Below are positions 10,329-16,792 of a stretch of DNA of 64,000 nucleotides, one piece after another. The notes beneath the pieces are model-generated. The model did no database searches and was not told the DNA's origin. It worked only from the letters and a program-made list of their open reading frames with translations. The translations under genes and the position numbers were made by a program. Position 1 is the stretch's first letter; each line of letters begins with the position of its first letter. Source of the stretch: Arthrobacter sp. P2b (lineage in GTDB: Bacteria > Actinomycetota > Actinomycetes > Actinomycetales > Micrococcaceae); the NCBI RefSeq assembly GCF_900168295.1, contig NZ_FVZL01000005.1:186001-250000 (forward strand), in the 5' to 3' direction.

Positions 10329-10757
10329 TCAGAGAATGCCCGGAATGGGGTCATCAGTTTCCGAGAAGGCTGTTTCCTTCTCAGCAAGGTATTCCGTCCA
10401 AGCCTGGGAGTCCCAGATCTCGGCCCGGGATCCTGCACCGATCACGGCCAGCTCCCTGCCGAGGCCTGCGTACTCCCGGAGCGCCGGTGGAATGGTCACG
10501 CGCCCCTGCTTGTCAGGTACCTCATCAGAGGCTCCAGAGAGAAATACGCGGATGTAGTCACGTGCCTGCTTGGAGGATATTGGTGCCTCCCGCATTTGCT
10601 CATGGACCCGTGCAAATTCCTTCTCGCTGAAGACGTAGATGCAACGTTCCTGGCCCCTCGTGAGTACCAGCCCGCTGGCAAGCTCCTCACGGAACTTCGC
10701 GGGGAGAATGATCCGTCCCTTTTCATCCAGACGTGGCGAGTGAGTGCCCAGGAACAC
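10329..10757 (-). CDS. mraZ: Transcriptional regulator MraZ
   Basis: Small AbrB-like, ring-forming DNA-binding protein that represses its own dcw operon in bacteria where it has been studied. The 142-residue protein has the two tandem MraZ repeats. The first includes [16 protein letters not shown], and the second is the matching [18 protein letters not shown] with [14 protein letters not shown]. The start is a GTG at 10757 in place of ATG. It is first in the cluster and lies just downstream of three GTGG boxes, its likely own operator. Confidence 0.96.
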   Translation of the reverse strand: MFLGTHSPRLDEKGRIILPAKFREELASGLVLTRGQERCIYVFSEKEFARVHEQMREAPISSKQARDYIRVFLSGASDEVPDKQGRVTIPPALREYAGLGRELAVIGAGSRAEIWDSQAWTEYLAEKETAFSETDDPIPGIL

Positions 10758-10825
10758 TGGTCCACCGCCTGTCCGCCGTCAGGAACTGCACATCCCCTAA
10801 TGTTGCAACCACCCTCTTATGTCCT

Positions 10826-10849
10826 CCACATTACTCCACTTTCCCCCAC
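10826..10849 (-). promoter_or_regulatory. MraZ operator: three GTGG boxes at exact 10-bp spacing
   Basis: On the minus strand GTGG occurs at 10846-10849, 10836-10839 and 10826-10829, once per helical turn. In other bacteria MraZ binds short TGGG/GTGG-type direct repeats spaced 10 bp upstream of mraZ. The boxes lie between and over the -35 and -10 elements, which suits repression by promoter occlusion. Assignment to MraZ is by analogy. Confidence 0.75.
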
Positions 10850-10855
10850 AGTCAA
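10828..10855 (-). promoter_or_regulatory. Predicted sigma-70-type promoter of the mraZ/dcw operon
   Basis: On the minus strand TTGACT (10850-10855) and TAATGT (10828-10833) are separated by 16 bp. Both are close to consensus. The predicted transcript would have a leader of roughly 65 nt before the mraZ GTG. No experimental evidence is available; the call rests on consensus match and position. Confidence 0.6.
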
Positions 10856-10863
10856 CGCAAAAG

Positions 10864-11052
10864 GCTCCTTTCCAGCGGATGACTGTGGGTGGAAATGCCC
10901 GAAAAGCCGCGGAATTGCGCTTGTGGTGGGAAGTGGAGGAGTTTGCCATGATTGGACTCCCCGAAATCCGAATATCGCTACGCAACCGAAATGCGGCATG
11001 TTCCCGGAAGGGGTATTGCGGCAGGACGGGGAGGAAAGTGGAGATTAAATGC
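10864..11052. other. Non-coding stretch upstream of the dcw promoter with plus-strand GTGG motifs
   Basis: I find no gene between the mraZ promoter and the terminator at 11053. The plus strand carries GTGG at 10885, 10889, 10923, 10926 and 10933, the 10923 and 10933 copies being exactly 10 bp apart. They could be a second, divergent MraZ-binding cluster or chance in GC-rich DNA. No convincing open reading frame follows on the plus strand. Confidence 0.3.
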
Positions 11053-11080
11053 GAAAAGACCCGCCGAAGCGGGTCTTTTC
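11053..11080 (-). terminator. Intrinsic terminator downstream of the DUF3040 gene
   Basis: A perfect 12-bp stem (GAAAAGACCCGC, 11053-11064, pairing with 11069-11080) with loop CGAA. The stem ends in an A/T-rich run that reads as U-rich on both strands. It lies 57 bp past the stop of the minus-strand DUF3040 gene, the nearest transcript it could end. Confidence 0.8.
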
Positions 11081-11136
11081 GTCGCGCTCCCCCAACAGGG
11101 GGTGCAAAGTGGAGGGGCGGTAATGCCGCCGGGCCG

Positions 11137-11511
11137 TTACGGCTCGCCCCGACGCCTCTCGTCCCAGCGCTCCTCCAGGCTGCTCATGAATGAGCTTCGC
11201 TGCTTGCCGGGCTTGCCGTTGCCGCCCTTGGCGCCAGGTTTTGACGCCGCCGAACTGCGCATCGTTGCAAAGTAGACTCCGCCACCCATCACGATGAACC
11301 CGAGTACCCCAACGAAGATGTTTTGCAGCGTCACACCAACCAATAACAGGAAGACACCCGCCAAGGCGCAGAGGACACCGATCACCACATGCCGCGTGGA
11401 CCATGAACGTCCGGGATCGGACCCCATGGAATTCGCGAACTTCGGGTCGTCCTCGTGAAGCTGCTTCTCCAGCTGCTCAAGCAGCTTCTGTTCGTGCTCC
11501 GACAGCGGCAT
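11137..11511 (-). CDS. DUF3040 family small membrane protein
   Basis: Actinobacterial protein of unknown function. The N-terminus MPLSEHEQKLLEQLEKQL is the conserved DUF3040 opening. Two hydrophobic segments follow (VVIGVLCALAGVFLLLVGV and NIFVGVLGFIVMGGGVYFA), then a basic Gly/Lys/Arg-rich tail. An upstream in-frame start is possible, but the ATG at 11511 is preceded by AAGGAGG at ideal spacing and begins exactly at the conserved motif, giving 124 residues. The gene commonly lies near mraZ and dinB in actinobacteria. Confidence 0.9.
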   Translation of the reverse strand: MPLSEHEQKLLEQLEKQLHEDDPKFANSMGSDPGRSWSTRHVVIGVLCALAGVFLLLVGVTLQNIFVGVLGFIVMGGGVYFATMRSSAASKPGAKGGNGKPGKQRSSFMSSLEERWDERRRGEP

Positions 11512-11692
11512 CACGACCTCCTTTTGTAGGCCAACGTCCGGGCTGATTCCCAGCCACAACTTCTGCACCGTTAACGACCGTTATGCCTAAGAGGTTCCCG
11601 CTTCGCCAGCATTGGCAAAAGCTGAAACCTGGCATGCAGTCGCCGGAGCGGGAGCATGTCCAAGAGGGTCCGGCAGTAAGTCCAGTCACTCG

Positions 11693-11718
11693 AAACTATG
11701 TATCTCTAAGGATAGTTT
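11693..11718. repeat. AT-rich inverted repeat downstream of dinB
   Basis: AAACTAT (11693-11699) and ATAGTTT (11712-11718) are perfect inverted 7-mers with a 12-base spacer, in a noticeably AT-richer stretch (about 11690-11790). It lies 67 bp beyond the dinB stop on the minus strand and could contribute to transcript ending, but the stem is weak. No gene is visible between 11512 and 11784. Confidence 0.3.
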
Positions 11719-11784
11719 GTTCAGGGCCGTTCTGAAAGACGGCAATCACGTTCGAAGAAGCCTCCAGGCCTTATGTTTTAGGGC

Positions 11785-13011
11785 TTACCCGGCGCCGCTT
11801 CCGGGTTCCATGAGCCGTGCCGGCAGGACGGACTTATTACCGAATTTGCGCGTGACTTCATCAAGCGCCTGCTCTGCCGCACGCCAGTTGTCGTCGCGCC
11901 TGTCGATGCTTAATTGGAGTGAGGTCCGGGCAGCGTCCTCGAGTTGCTCTGCCCTGACCCCTACCAGGCGCACCGGCATGGCACGGGCGCCCACCGAATC
12001 CAGCAACTGGAGGACCACCGCATAGATGAGCTGGGCGCTGTCCACCGGAGTCTGGACAGTCCGGCTTCGCGTGATGGTGGAAAAATCGGCAAAGCGCAGC
12101 TTCAGGGCAATGGTCCGCGCCACCATTCCCGAACTGCGCAGCCGTGTGGCCGTCCGGTGCGAGAGACGAAGCAATTCCCGGTGCAACAGGGCGTCGTCCG
12201 CCGTATCCACGGCGAAGGTCTCTTCAGCCCCGATGCTCTTCTCCAGCCGCACGGGGGTCACCGGACGCGGGTCAATGCCCCAGGAGAGCTGGTGAACGTG
12301 CTCTCCGGTAGCGCCAAGCATTTTGCGGAGGGCTGAGACCGGTGTTGCCGCTACGTCCGCCACCGTCCTGATGCCCATCTTCGCCAGGGCCTCTGCCGTT
12401 TTCGCGCCGACGCCCCAGAGCGCCCCCACCGGCAGGCTGTGAAGGTAAGGCACGGTCTGGTCGGGCCCGATCATGAGCAGGCCGTCGGGCTTGCAGCGGG
12501 TGGACGCGATCTTCGCCACGAACTTCGTCTCAGCGATGCCCACAGATGCCGTGATGCCCAGTTCCGAAGCAACCCGCCGGCGGATCAGTTCACCGATTCC
12601 CCTGGGAGGACCCAGCCTCCGGATGGCGCCGCTGACGTCCAGGAACGCTTCGTCCACGCTCAGCGGTTCGACGAGTTCGGTGATCGATTCGAAAATGGCC
12701 ATCAGCTGGCCGGACACCTCGTAATACAGTGAATGGCGCGGTTCGATAATGACGGCCTGGGGGCACATCCGGGTGGCAACCGCCATGGGCATGGCGGATT
12801 TGACTCCAAAAGCCCTGGCTTCGTAGGACGCGGACAACACTACGGAACGCTCTGCCGGGAACCCGACAATCACCGGTTTGCCGTGGAGTTCAGGACGCGT
12901 CCGCAGCTCCACTGAAACGAAAAAGGCATCCATGTCCACATGCATGATGCACTTGCGCCGGCGGCCCGGAAGGCGCGCTGCGGCTGGCTGGTTCGTACCG
13001 TCGGGCCCCAC
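11785..13011 (-). CDS. dinB: DNA polymerase IV (Y-family translesion polymerase)
   Basis: Error-prone DNA polymerase for lesion bypass. The first catalytic motif is CIMHVDMDAFFVSVE and the second is SVDEAFLDVSGA, supplying the acidic metal ligands. LSASYEARAFGVKSAMPM is the usual finger segment, and a little-finger domain follows. SLQLSID near the C-terminus resembles a beta-clamp-binding QLxL peptide. The GTG start at 13011 adds about 20 non-conserved residues before the polymerase core, so the true start may be further inside. It is divergent from the lipoprotein gene. Confidence 0.93.
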   Translation of the reverse strand: MGPDGTNQPAAARLPGRRRKCIMHVDMDAFFVSVELRTRPELHGKPVIVGFPAERSVVLSASYEARAFGVKSAMPMAVATRMCPQAVIIEPRHSLYYEVSGQLMAIFESITELVEPLSVDEAFLDVSGAIRRLGPPRGIGELIRRRVASELGITASVGIAETKFVAKIASTRCKPDGLLMIGPDQTVPYLHSLPVGALWGVGAKTAEALAKMGIRTVADVAATPVSALRKMLGATGEHVHQLSWGIDPRPVTPVRLEKSIGAEETFAVDTADDALLHRELLRLSHRTATRLRSSGMVARTIALKLRFADFSTITRSRTVQTPVDSAQLIYAVVLQLLDSVGARAMPVRLVGVRAEQLEDAARTSLQLSIDRRDDNWRAAEQALDEVTRKFGNKSVLPARLMEPGSGAG

Positions 13012-13085
13012 GGCTGCAATCCTATCCGTTGGTACTGACTAAACTGGAGGCTGAATCCGGCATCAACACCAGGAGGAAAGTCCCT

Positions 13086-13613
13086 GTGACGGTCTTTGGA
13101 AACCTTAAGCCTGCAGGCTTGGCCACTCTCGCTGCCGGTGCAGCCCTGGCCCTGGCTGCCTGCAGCCCCACCCCGTCACAGGCGCCCCAATCCAGCTCTT
13201 CGGCTTCCACCCCGGCAACGTCGCAGGCCACTATAACCGCGTCGGCCAGCCCCTCCGCCTCACCCAATACGTCCGCCACTGTCGGTGCCGTGGTGGAAGG
13301 CTTCCCCCAGCAGCTGCTGCCCCTCATGCCCGGAGCCACCGTAGTTTCGAGCAGCTTCGACAAAGCATCGGCACCGGCAACGGCCGCCCTGGTGGCCACC
13401 GTGACGGCGCCCACTGCTGCCGTTGTGGACTTCTACACCACCTCGCTTGAAGCCCAGGGGTTCAAGGCGGTTCCCGGTGAGGCGGTGGGAGCGGTGGCGT
13501 CGAAGGACTTCGTGCGGGGCGACAACGAGACAGTCAACCTCTCCGTTGTGGAAGCCGCGGGCGTGGCCACGTTCACCATCGGAGCCAACGTGGCAGCTGA
13601 GTCTGCCAAGTGA
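13086..13613 (+). CDS. Putative secreted lipoprotein of unknown function
   Basis: The precursor begins with a basic n-region, a hydrophobic core and a lipobox (LALAAC, cysteine near residue 24), so lipid anchoring to the outer face of the membrane is expected. A Ser/Thr/Ala/Pro-rich linker of about 40 residues is followed by a compact domain of roughly 110 residues that I do not recognise. I chose the GTG at 13086 because AGGAGG precedes it and the signal peptide starts there; the frame is open from 13029. The stop overlaps the start of the polyprenyl synthase gene (GTGA), suggesting cotranscription. Confidence 0.8.
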   Translation: MTVFGNLKPAGLATLAAGAALALAACSPTPSQAPQSSSSASTPATSQATITASASPSASPNTSATVGAVVEGFPQQLLPLMPGATVVSSSFDKASAPATAALVATVTAPTAAVVDFYTTSLEAQGFKAVPGEAVGAVASKDFVRGDNETVNLSVVEAAGVATFTIGANVAAESAK

Positions 13614-14704
13614 CCGCCGCCGAGCAACTGAGGCACGAACAGGCAGACTTTGTGGCGGCAGTGGCCGGCGAACTGACCGGCTTCCTGACCTCGCGGCAGT
13701 CCGTGATGTCTGCCATCTCCCCCGACATCGACCCCATCATGGGCTCCATCTCAAACCTCGTGACCGGAGGCAAGCGCCTCCGGGCACTCATGTGCTACTG
13801 GGGCTGGCGGGGCGCCGGCGGCGAGCCCACGGCCACCGAGGTGGTGACTGCCGGTGCCGCCCTCGAGCTGTTCCAGGCGGCAGCCCTGATCCATGACGAC
13901 ATCATTGACCGCTCCGACACCAGGCGGGGAGGACCGAGCGTCCATCGCCGTTTCAGCCAGCTGCACGGTGCACAGGGCTGGGCGCTGGACAGCGAGCGGT
14001 TCGGCCAGGCGGCAGCAATCCTCGCCGGTGACCTCTGCCTGTCCTTCAGCGAGGAGGCGTTCACGGACATTGGGGAACGTGCAGCATCCGGCAGCAGGGC
14101 GCGGCTGATCTTCAACCTCATGCGGGCCGAGGTCATGGCCGGTCAATACCTGGACATCCTTGAGGAAGTCGCGGGCCCGGTCCGTGACCGGGCGGGCGCC
14201 GTCAGCCGCGCCCAGTCGATCATCCGGTTCAAAAGCGCGAAGTACTCCACCGAGCACCCGCTGGCCTTGGGCGGAGCACTGGCGGGCGCTTCGAACGAGC
14301 TCCTGCGCGGCTACTCAGCGTTCGCGCTCCCGTTGGGCGAGGCTTTCCAGCTTCGCGACGACGTGCTGGGCGTTTTCGGCGACCCGCTCACCACGGGCAA
14401 GCCTGCAGGGGACGATTTGCGCGAAGGCAAGAGGACGGTATTGGTCGCCCTTGCACTGGACCAGGCCTCAGCCCCTGAATCCGCATTTATTGATTCCCGG
14501 CTGGGAAGCCCGGACCTTTCGGACGAAGACATCCTTGAGATCCGGCGGATCATTGAGGAGTCCGGCGCCCTGCAGGCCACGGAGGTCCTTATTAACGAAT
14601 TTGGTTCTGCGGCATATGAAGCCCTGGAGGCCCTTCCGCTCGATGAATTGCCAAAAACCGCCCTGCGGAGGCTGGCTGAAGCCACCGTCAGCCGAGCCTC
14701 CTAG
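13610..14704 (+). CDS. idsA: Polyprenyl (geranylgeranyl-type) diphosphate synthase
   Basis: Trans-prenyltransferase that condenses isopentenyl diphosphate with allylic diphosphates. The first aspartate-rich motif is LIHDDIIDRSDTRRG and the second is FQLRDDVLGVFGDP; GGKRLRALMCYW and FKSAKYSTEHPL are further family segments. The 364-residue length is normal. Chain length cannot be read with certainty; a short-chain (C15-C20) product is the usual case for IdsA-like enzymes. The GTG start overlaps the lipoprotein stop. The neighbourhood matches idsA2-Rv2175c-pknL in mycobacteria, from memory. Confidence 0.9.
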   Translation: MTAAEQLRHEQADFVAAVAGELTGFLTSRQSVMSAISPDIDPIMGSISNLVTGGKRLRALMCYWGWRGAGGEPTATEVVTAGAALELFQAAALIHDDIIDRSDTRRGGPSVHRRFSQLHGAQGWALDSERFGQAAAILAGDLCLSFSEEAFTDIGERAASGSRARLIFNLMRAEVMAGQYLDILEEVAGPVRDRAGAVSRAQSIIRFKSAKYSTEHPLALGGALAGASNELLRGYSAFALPLGEAFQLRDDVLGVFGDPLTTGKPAGDDLREGKRTVLVALALDQASAPESAFIDSRLGSPDLSDEDILEIRRIIEESGALQATEVLINEFGSAAYEALEALPLDELPKTALRRLAEATVSRAS

Positions 14705-14710
14705 AAGCGG

Positions 14711-15067
14711 CTACCAGGCCAGGGTCTGCGCCCGGCGCCGGATCTCGGTTTTGCGGCCCTCGCGCAGCGCGTCGATGGGGCGGCCGCGCAAGGATTCGTC
14801 TGCCGTAAACAGCCAGACGATAAGGTCCTCATCCGAATACCCTGCGTCCGACAGCACCACAATGGTGCCCTTAAGGCTGTCCACTACCTGGCCATCCTGA
14901 ATGAATTCCGCGGGAACGGACCTGATGTTCCGCTCCCCTACCCGCAATGCCGCCAGGGCCCGTTCATCCAAAAGGCTATGAACCTTGGTGATGGAAACAT
15001 CCAGGAGGCGGGCGACGTCGGGCAGGGGCAACCACTCGCCCACGAGGTTTTCTACGTTATTACTCAC
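14711..15067 (-). CDS. Rv2175c-like DNA-binding protein, probable PknL substrate
   Basis: A 118-residue protein with an N-terminal winged-helix/HTH domain (LPLPDVARLLDVSITKVHSL) and the C-terminal domain of the Rv2175c family. In M. tuberculosis Rv2175c binds DNA and is phosphorylated by the neighbouring kinase PknL. Here a PknL-like kinase lies two genes away, so the same relation is likely. It is convergent with the prenyl synthase gene (6 bp between stops) and divergent from the LysM gene. Its regulon is unknown. Confidence 0.85.
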   Translation of the reverse strand: MSNNVENLVGEWLPLPDVARLLDVSITKVHSLLDERALAALRVGERNIRSVPAEFIQDGQVVDSLKGTIVVLSDAGYSDEDLIVWLFTADESLRGRPIDALREGRKTEIRRRAQTLAW

Positions 15068-15163
15068 GGATCAAGGTTGCCATGGGGTGCGCCCCGCCGC
15101 CTAGTCGATGCAATCACTGTGCGCAGTTGACCTGCAAACACTCCGTAAATCTTTCTTTGCCGG

Positions 15164-15177
15164 GAATCCCGGGATTC
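15164..15177. repeat. 14-bp perfect palindrome between the Rv2175c-like and LysM genes
   Basis: GAATCCCGGGATTC reads the same on both strands. It sits in the 242 bp divergent intergenic region, about 100 bp upstream of the Rv2175c-like start and 132 bp upstream of the LysM gene start. It is a candidate binding site for a dimeric regulator; the adjacent Rv2175c-like protein is an obvious but untested candidate. Confidence 0.4.
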
Positions 15178-15309
15178 TTGTGCTAATCCCGAATTCGTGA
15201 GAGATTCACATTGTTCACGCTCGTAACAATAATAACTTGAGTAACAGTAGTATCAGGAATGTCAGCGGCATCCCCGTCCGCGCCCGCAGTTGAGAAGAGG
15301 ATTCTTTCC

Positions 15310-16680
15310 ATGACGATGTCCCGCTCGCCCAAGCAGCCCCCCAGGCCGAGTCTGCCGGTGCTTGCCGCCACAACCGCCGCGCTGCCGGCGGTCGTGTTGT
15401 CATCCTTGGCCCTCGCCCAGCCTGCTGCCGCAGAACAGCCGGCCCGGTCCATTCCTGCAACCCTGGCTGCGGCCATGAAGGCACAGGCTGCACAAGCGGC
15501 TCCGGCTGTCATCCCTGCATCGTCGGTATCCACCACCATTCCTGCTGCCTTCAAGCCTGCCCAGCCTTCTGCTCCCGCGGAGTACACCATCGCCCGCGGC
15601 GACACCATCAGCGGCATTGCCGGGAAGTTTGGCCTGAAAACCTCCGAAGTCCTCAAGCTGAACAACCTCCAGCCAAATACGCTCATTTATCCCGGGCAGA
15701 AGATCAAACTTTCCGGTGCCCCTGCCGCGGCACCCGCCGCCGCACCAGCACCGGCGGCAACACCTGCGCCTGCCGAGGGTGCAACCTACACCGTGAAGGC
15801 CGGCGACACCCTGGGAGCCATCGCGGCGCGGCACAACGTGAGCCTTGCCGATGTGTTCAGCTGGAACAACCTCTCCATGCGCTCCATCATTTATCCCGGG
15901 CAGAAGATCAAGGTGGGCGGAGGACAGGCCGCACCGGCTGCGGCACCGGCCCCCGCACCAGCCCCTGCACTGGCCAACACCTCTGCCACCCCCGCACCGG
16001 CTACCGGTTCCTACACTGTCAAAGCCGGCGACACACTCTCCGGCATTGCCTCGCGCCACGGGGTCAAGCTCTCCGAGCTGCTCTCCGCCAACCGGATGAG
16101 CATGACCACGGTCATCTTCCCGGGCAACAAGCTGGTTATTCCCGGTGGCTCGGGCCAGCCGGCAGCCCCGCAGCCGGCCGCGTCCGTCACTCCGCTTGTG
16201 CCGAGTTCATTCCTCGGGTTCAGCTACCCCGCGGCCGTAGTCAGTTCCGCGAACGAGAACAAGGCCCTCCTGAACGCTGCGCCGGTTCCCTCCCGTGCTG
16301 AAATGCGGAATATCGTGGCGGACACGGCACGCCGGATGGGAGTGGATCCCTCGCTTGCCCTCGCCTTTGCCCACCAGGAGTCCGGTTTCGACCAGCGCGC
16401 GGTCTCGCCGGCGAACGCCATCGGCACCATGCAGGTCATCCCGAGCTCGGGACAGTGGGCCTCGGATCTTGTGGGCCGCAAGCTGAACCTGCTGGATCCG
16501 TACGACAACGCAACCGCGGGCGTCGCTATCATCCGCCAGCTCCTGGCCACCAGCAAGGACGAGGAAACTGCGATCGCCGGCTACTACCAGGGCCAATACT
16601 CGGTGAGCAAGTACGGCATGTACGACGACACCAAGGCCTACGTTGCGGCCATCAAGGCACACCAGAAGAACTTCGGCTAG
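15310..16680 (+). CDS. Secreted lytic transglycosylase with three LysM domains
   Basis: Probable peptidoglycan-cleaving enzyme in the cell wall. A signal peptide ends near AQPAAA. Three LysM modules begin at EYTIARGDTISGIAG, TYTVKAGDTLGAIAA and SYTVKAGDTLSGIAS, joined by Ala/Pro linkers. The C-terminal domain is an SLT/Slt70-type transglycosylase fold with likely catalytic glutamate in AFAHQESGFD and the family segment NAIGTMQVIPSSG. The ATG at 15310, preceded by AGAGGA, begins a proper signal peptide; the frame is open from 15259. A strong terminator follows. Confidence 0.9.
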   Translation: MTMSRSPKQPPRPSLPVLAATTAALPAVVLSSLALAQPAAAEQPARSIPATLAAAMKAQAAQAAPAVIPASSVSTTIPAAFKPAQPSAPAEYTIARGDTISGIAGKFGLKTSEVLKLNNLQPNTLIYPGQKIKLSGAPAAAPAAAPAPAATPAPAEGATYTVKAGDTLGAIAARHNVSLADVFSWNNLSMRSIIYPGQKIKVGGGQAAPAAAPAPAPAPALANTSATPAPATGSYTVKAGDTLSGIASRHGVKLSELLSANRMSMTTVIFPGNKLVIPGGSGQPAAPQPAASVTPLVPSSFLGFSYPAAVVSSANENKALLNAAPVPSRAEMRNIVADTARRMGVDPSLALAFAHQESGFDQRAVSPANAIGTMQVIPSSGQWASDLVGRKLNLLDPYDNATAGVAIIRQLLATSKDEETAIAGYYQGQYSVSKYGMYDDTKAYVAAIKAHQKNFG

Positions 16681-16721
16681 TCCCTGCGCCCTGGCTGACC
16701 GGGGCTGTGGTAACAGGTCAG

Positions 16722-16758
16722 AACGGGTCCGAACCGGCTACAGGTTCGGACCCGTTTC
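16722..16758 (+). terminator. Strong intrinsic terminator after the LysM gene
   Basis: A perfect 14-bp stem (16722-16735 with 16743-16756) and 7-base loop, followed by TTTCGTT. It lies 42 bp after the LysM stop and 35 bp before the kinase start, so the kinase needs its own promoter or readthrough. Confidence 0.85.
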
Positions 16759-16792
16759 GTTGCGGGACTAGGATCGAAGGGTGCAGGAACAC

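Noticed and set aside
9167..10438. 423-residue RsmH with a 93-residue N-terminal extension
   Set aside because: The extension has no conservation signal and crosses into mraZ. The GTG at 10159 has a strong ribosome-binding site and gives normal length.
15068..15309. Possible ydaO/c-di-AMP riboswitch upstream of the LysM gene
   Set aside because: Such riboswitches often precede wall hydrolase genes in actinobacteria, but I cannot find the conserved G-rich and AATC elements here.
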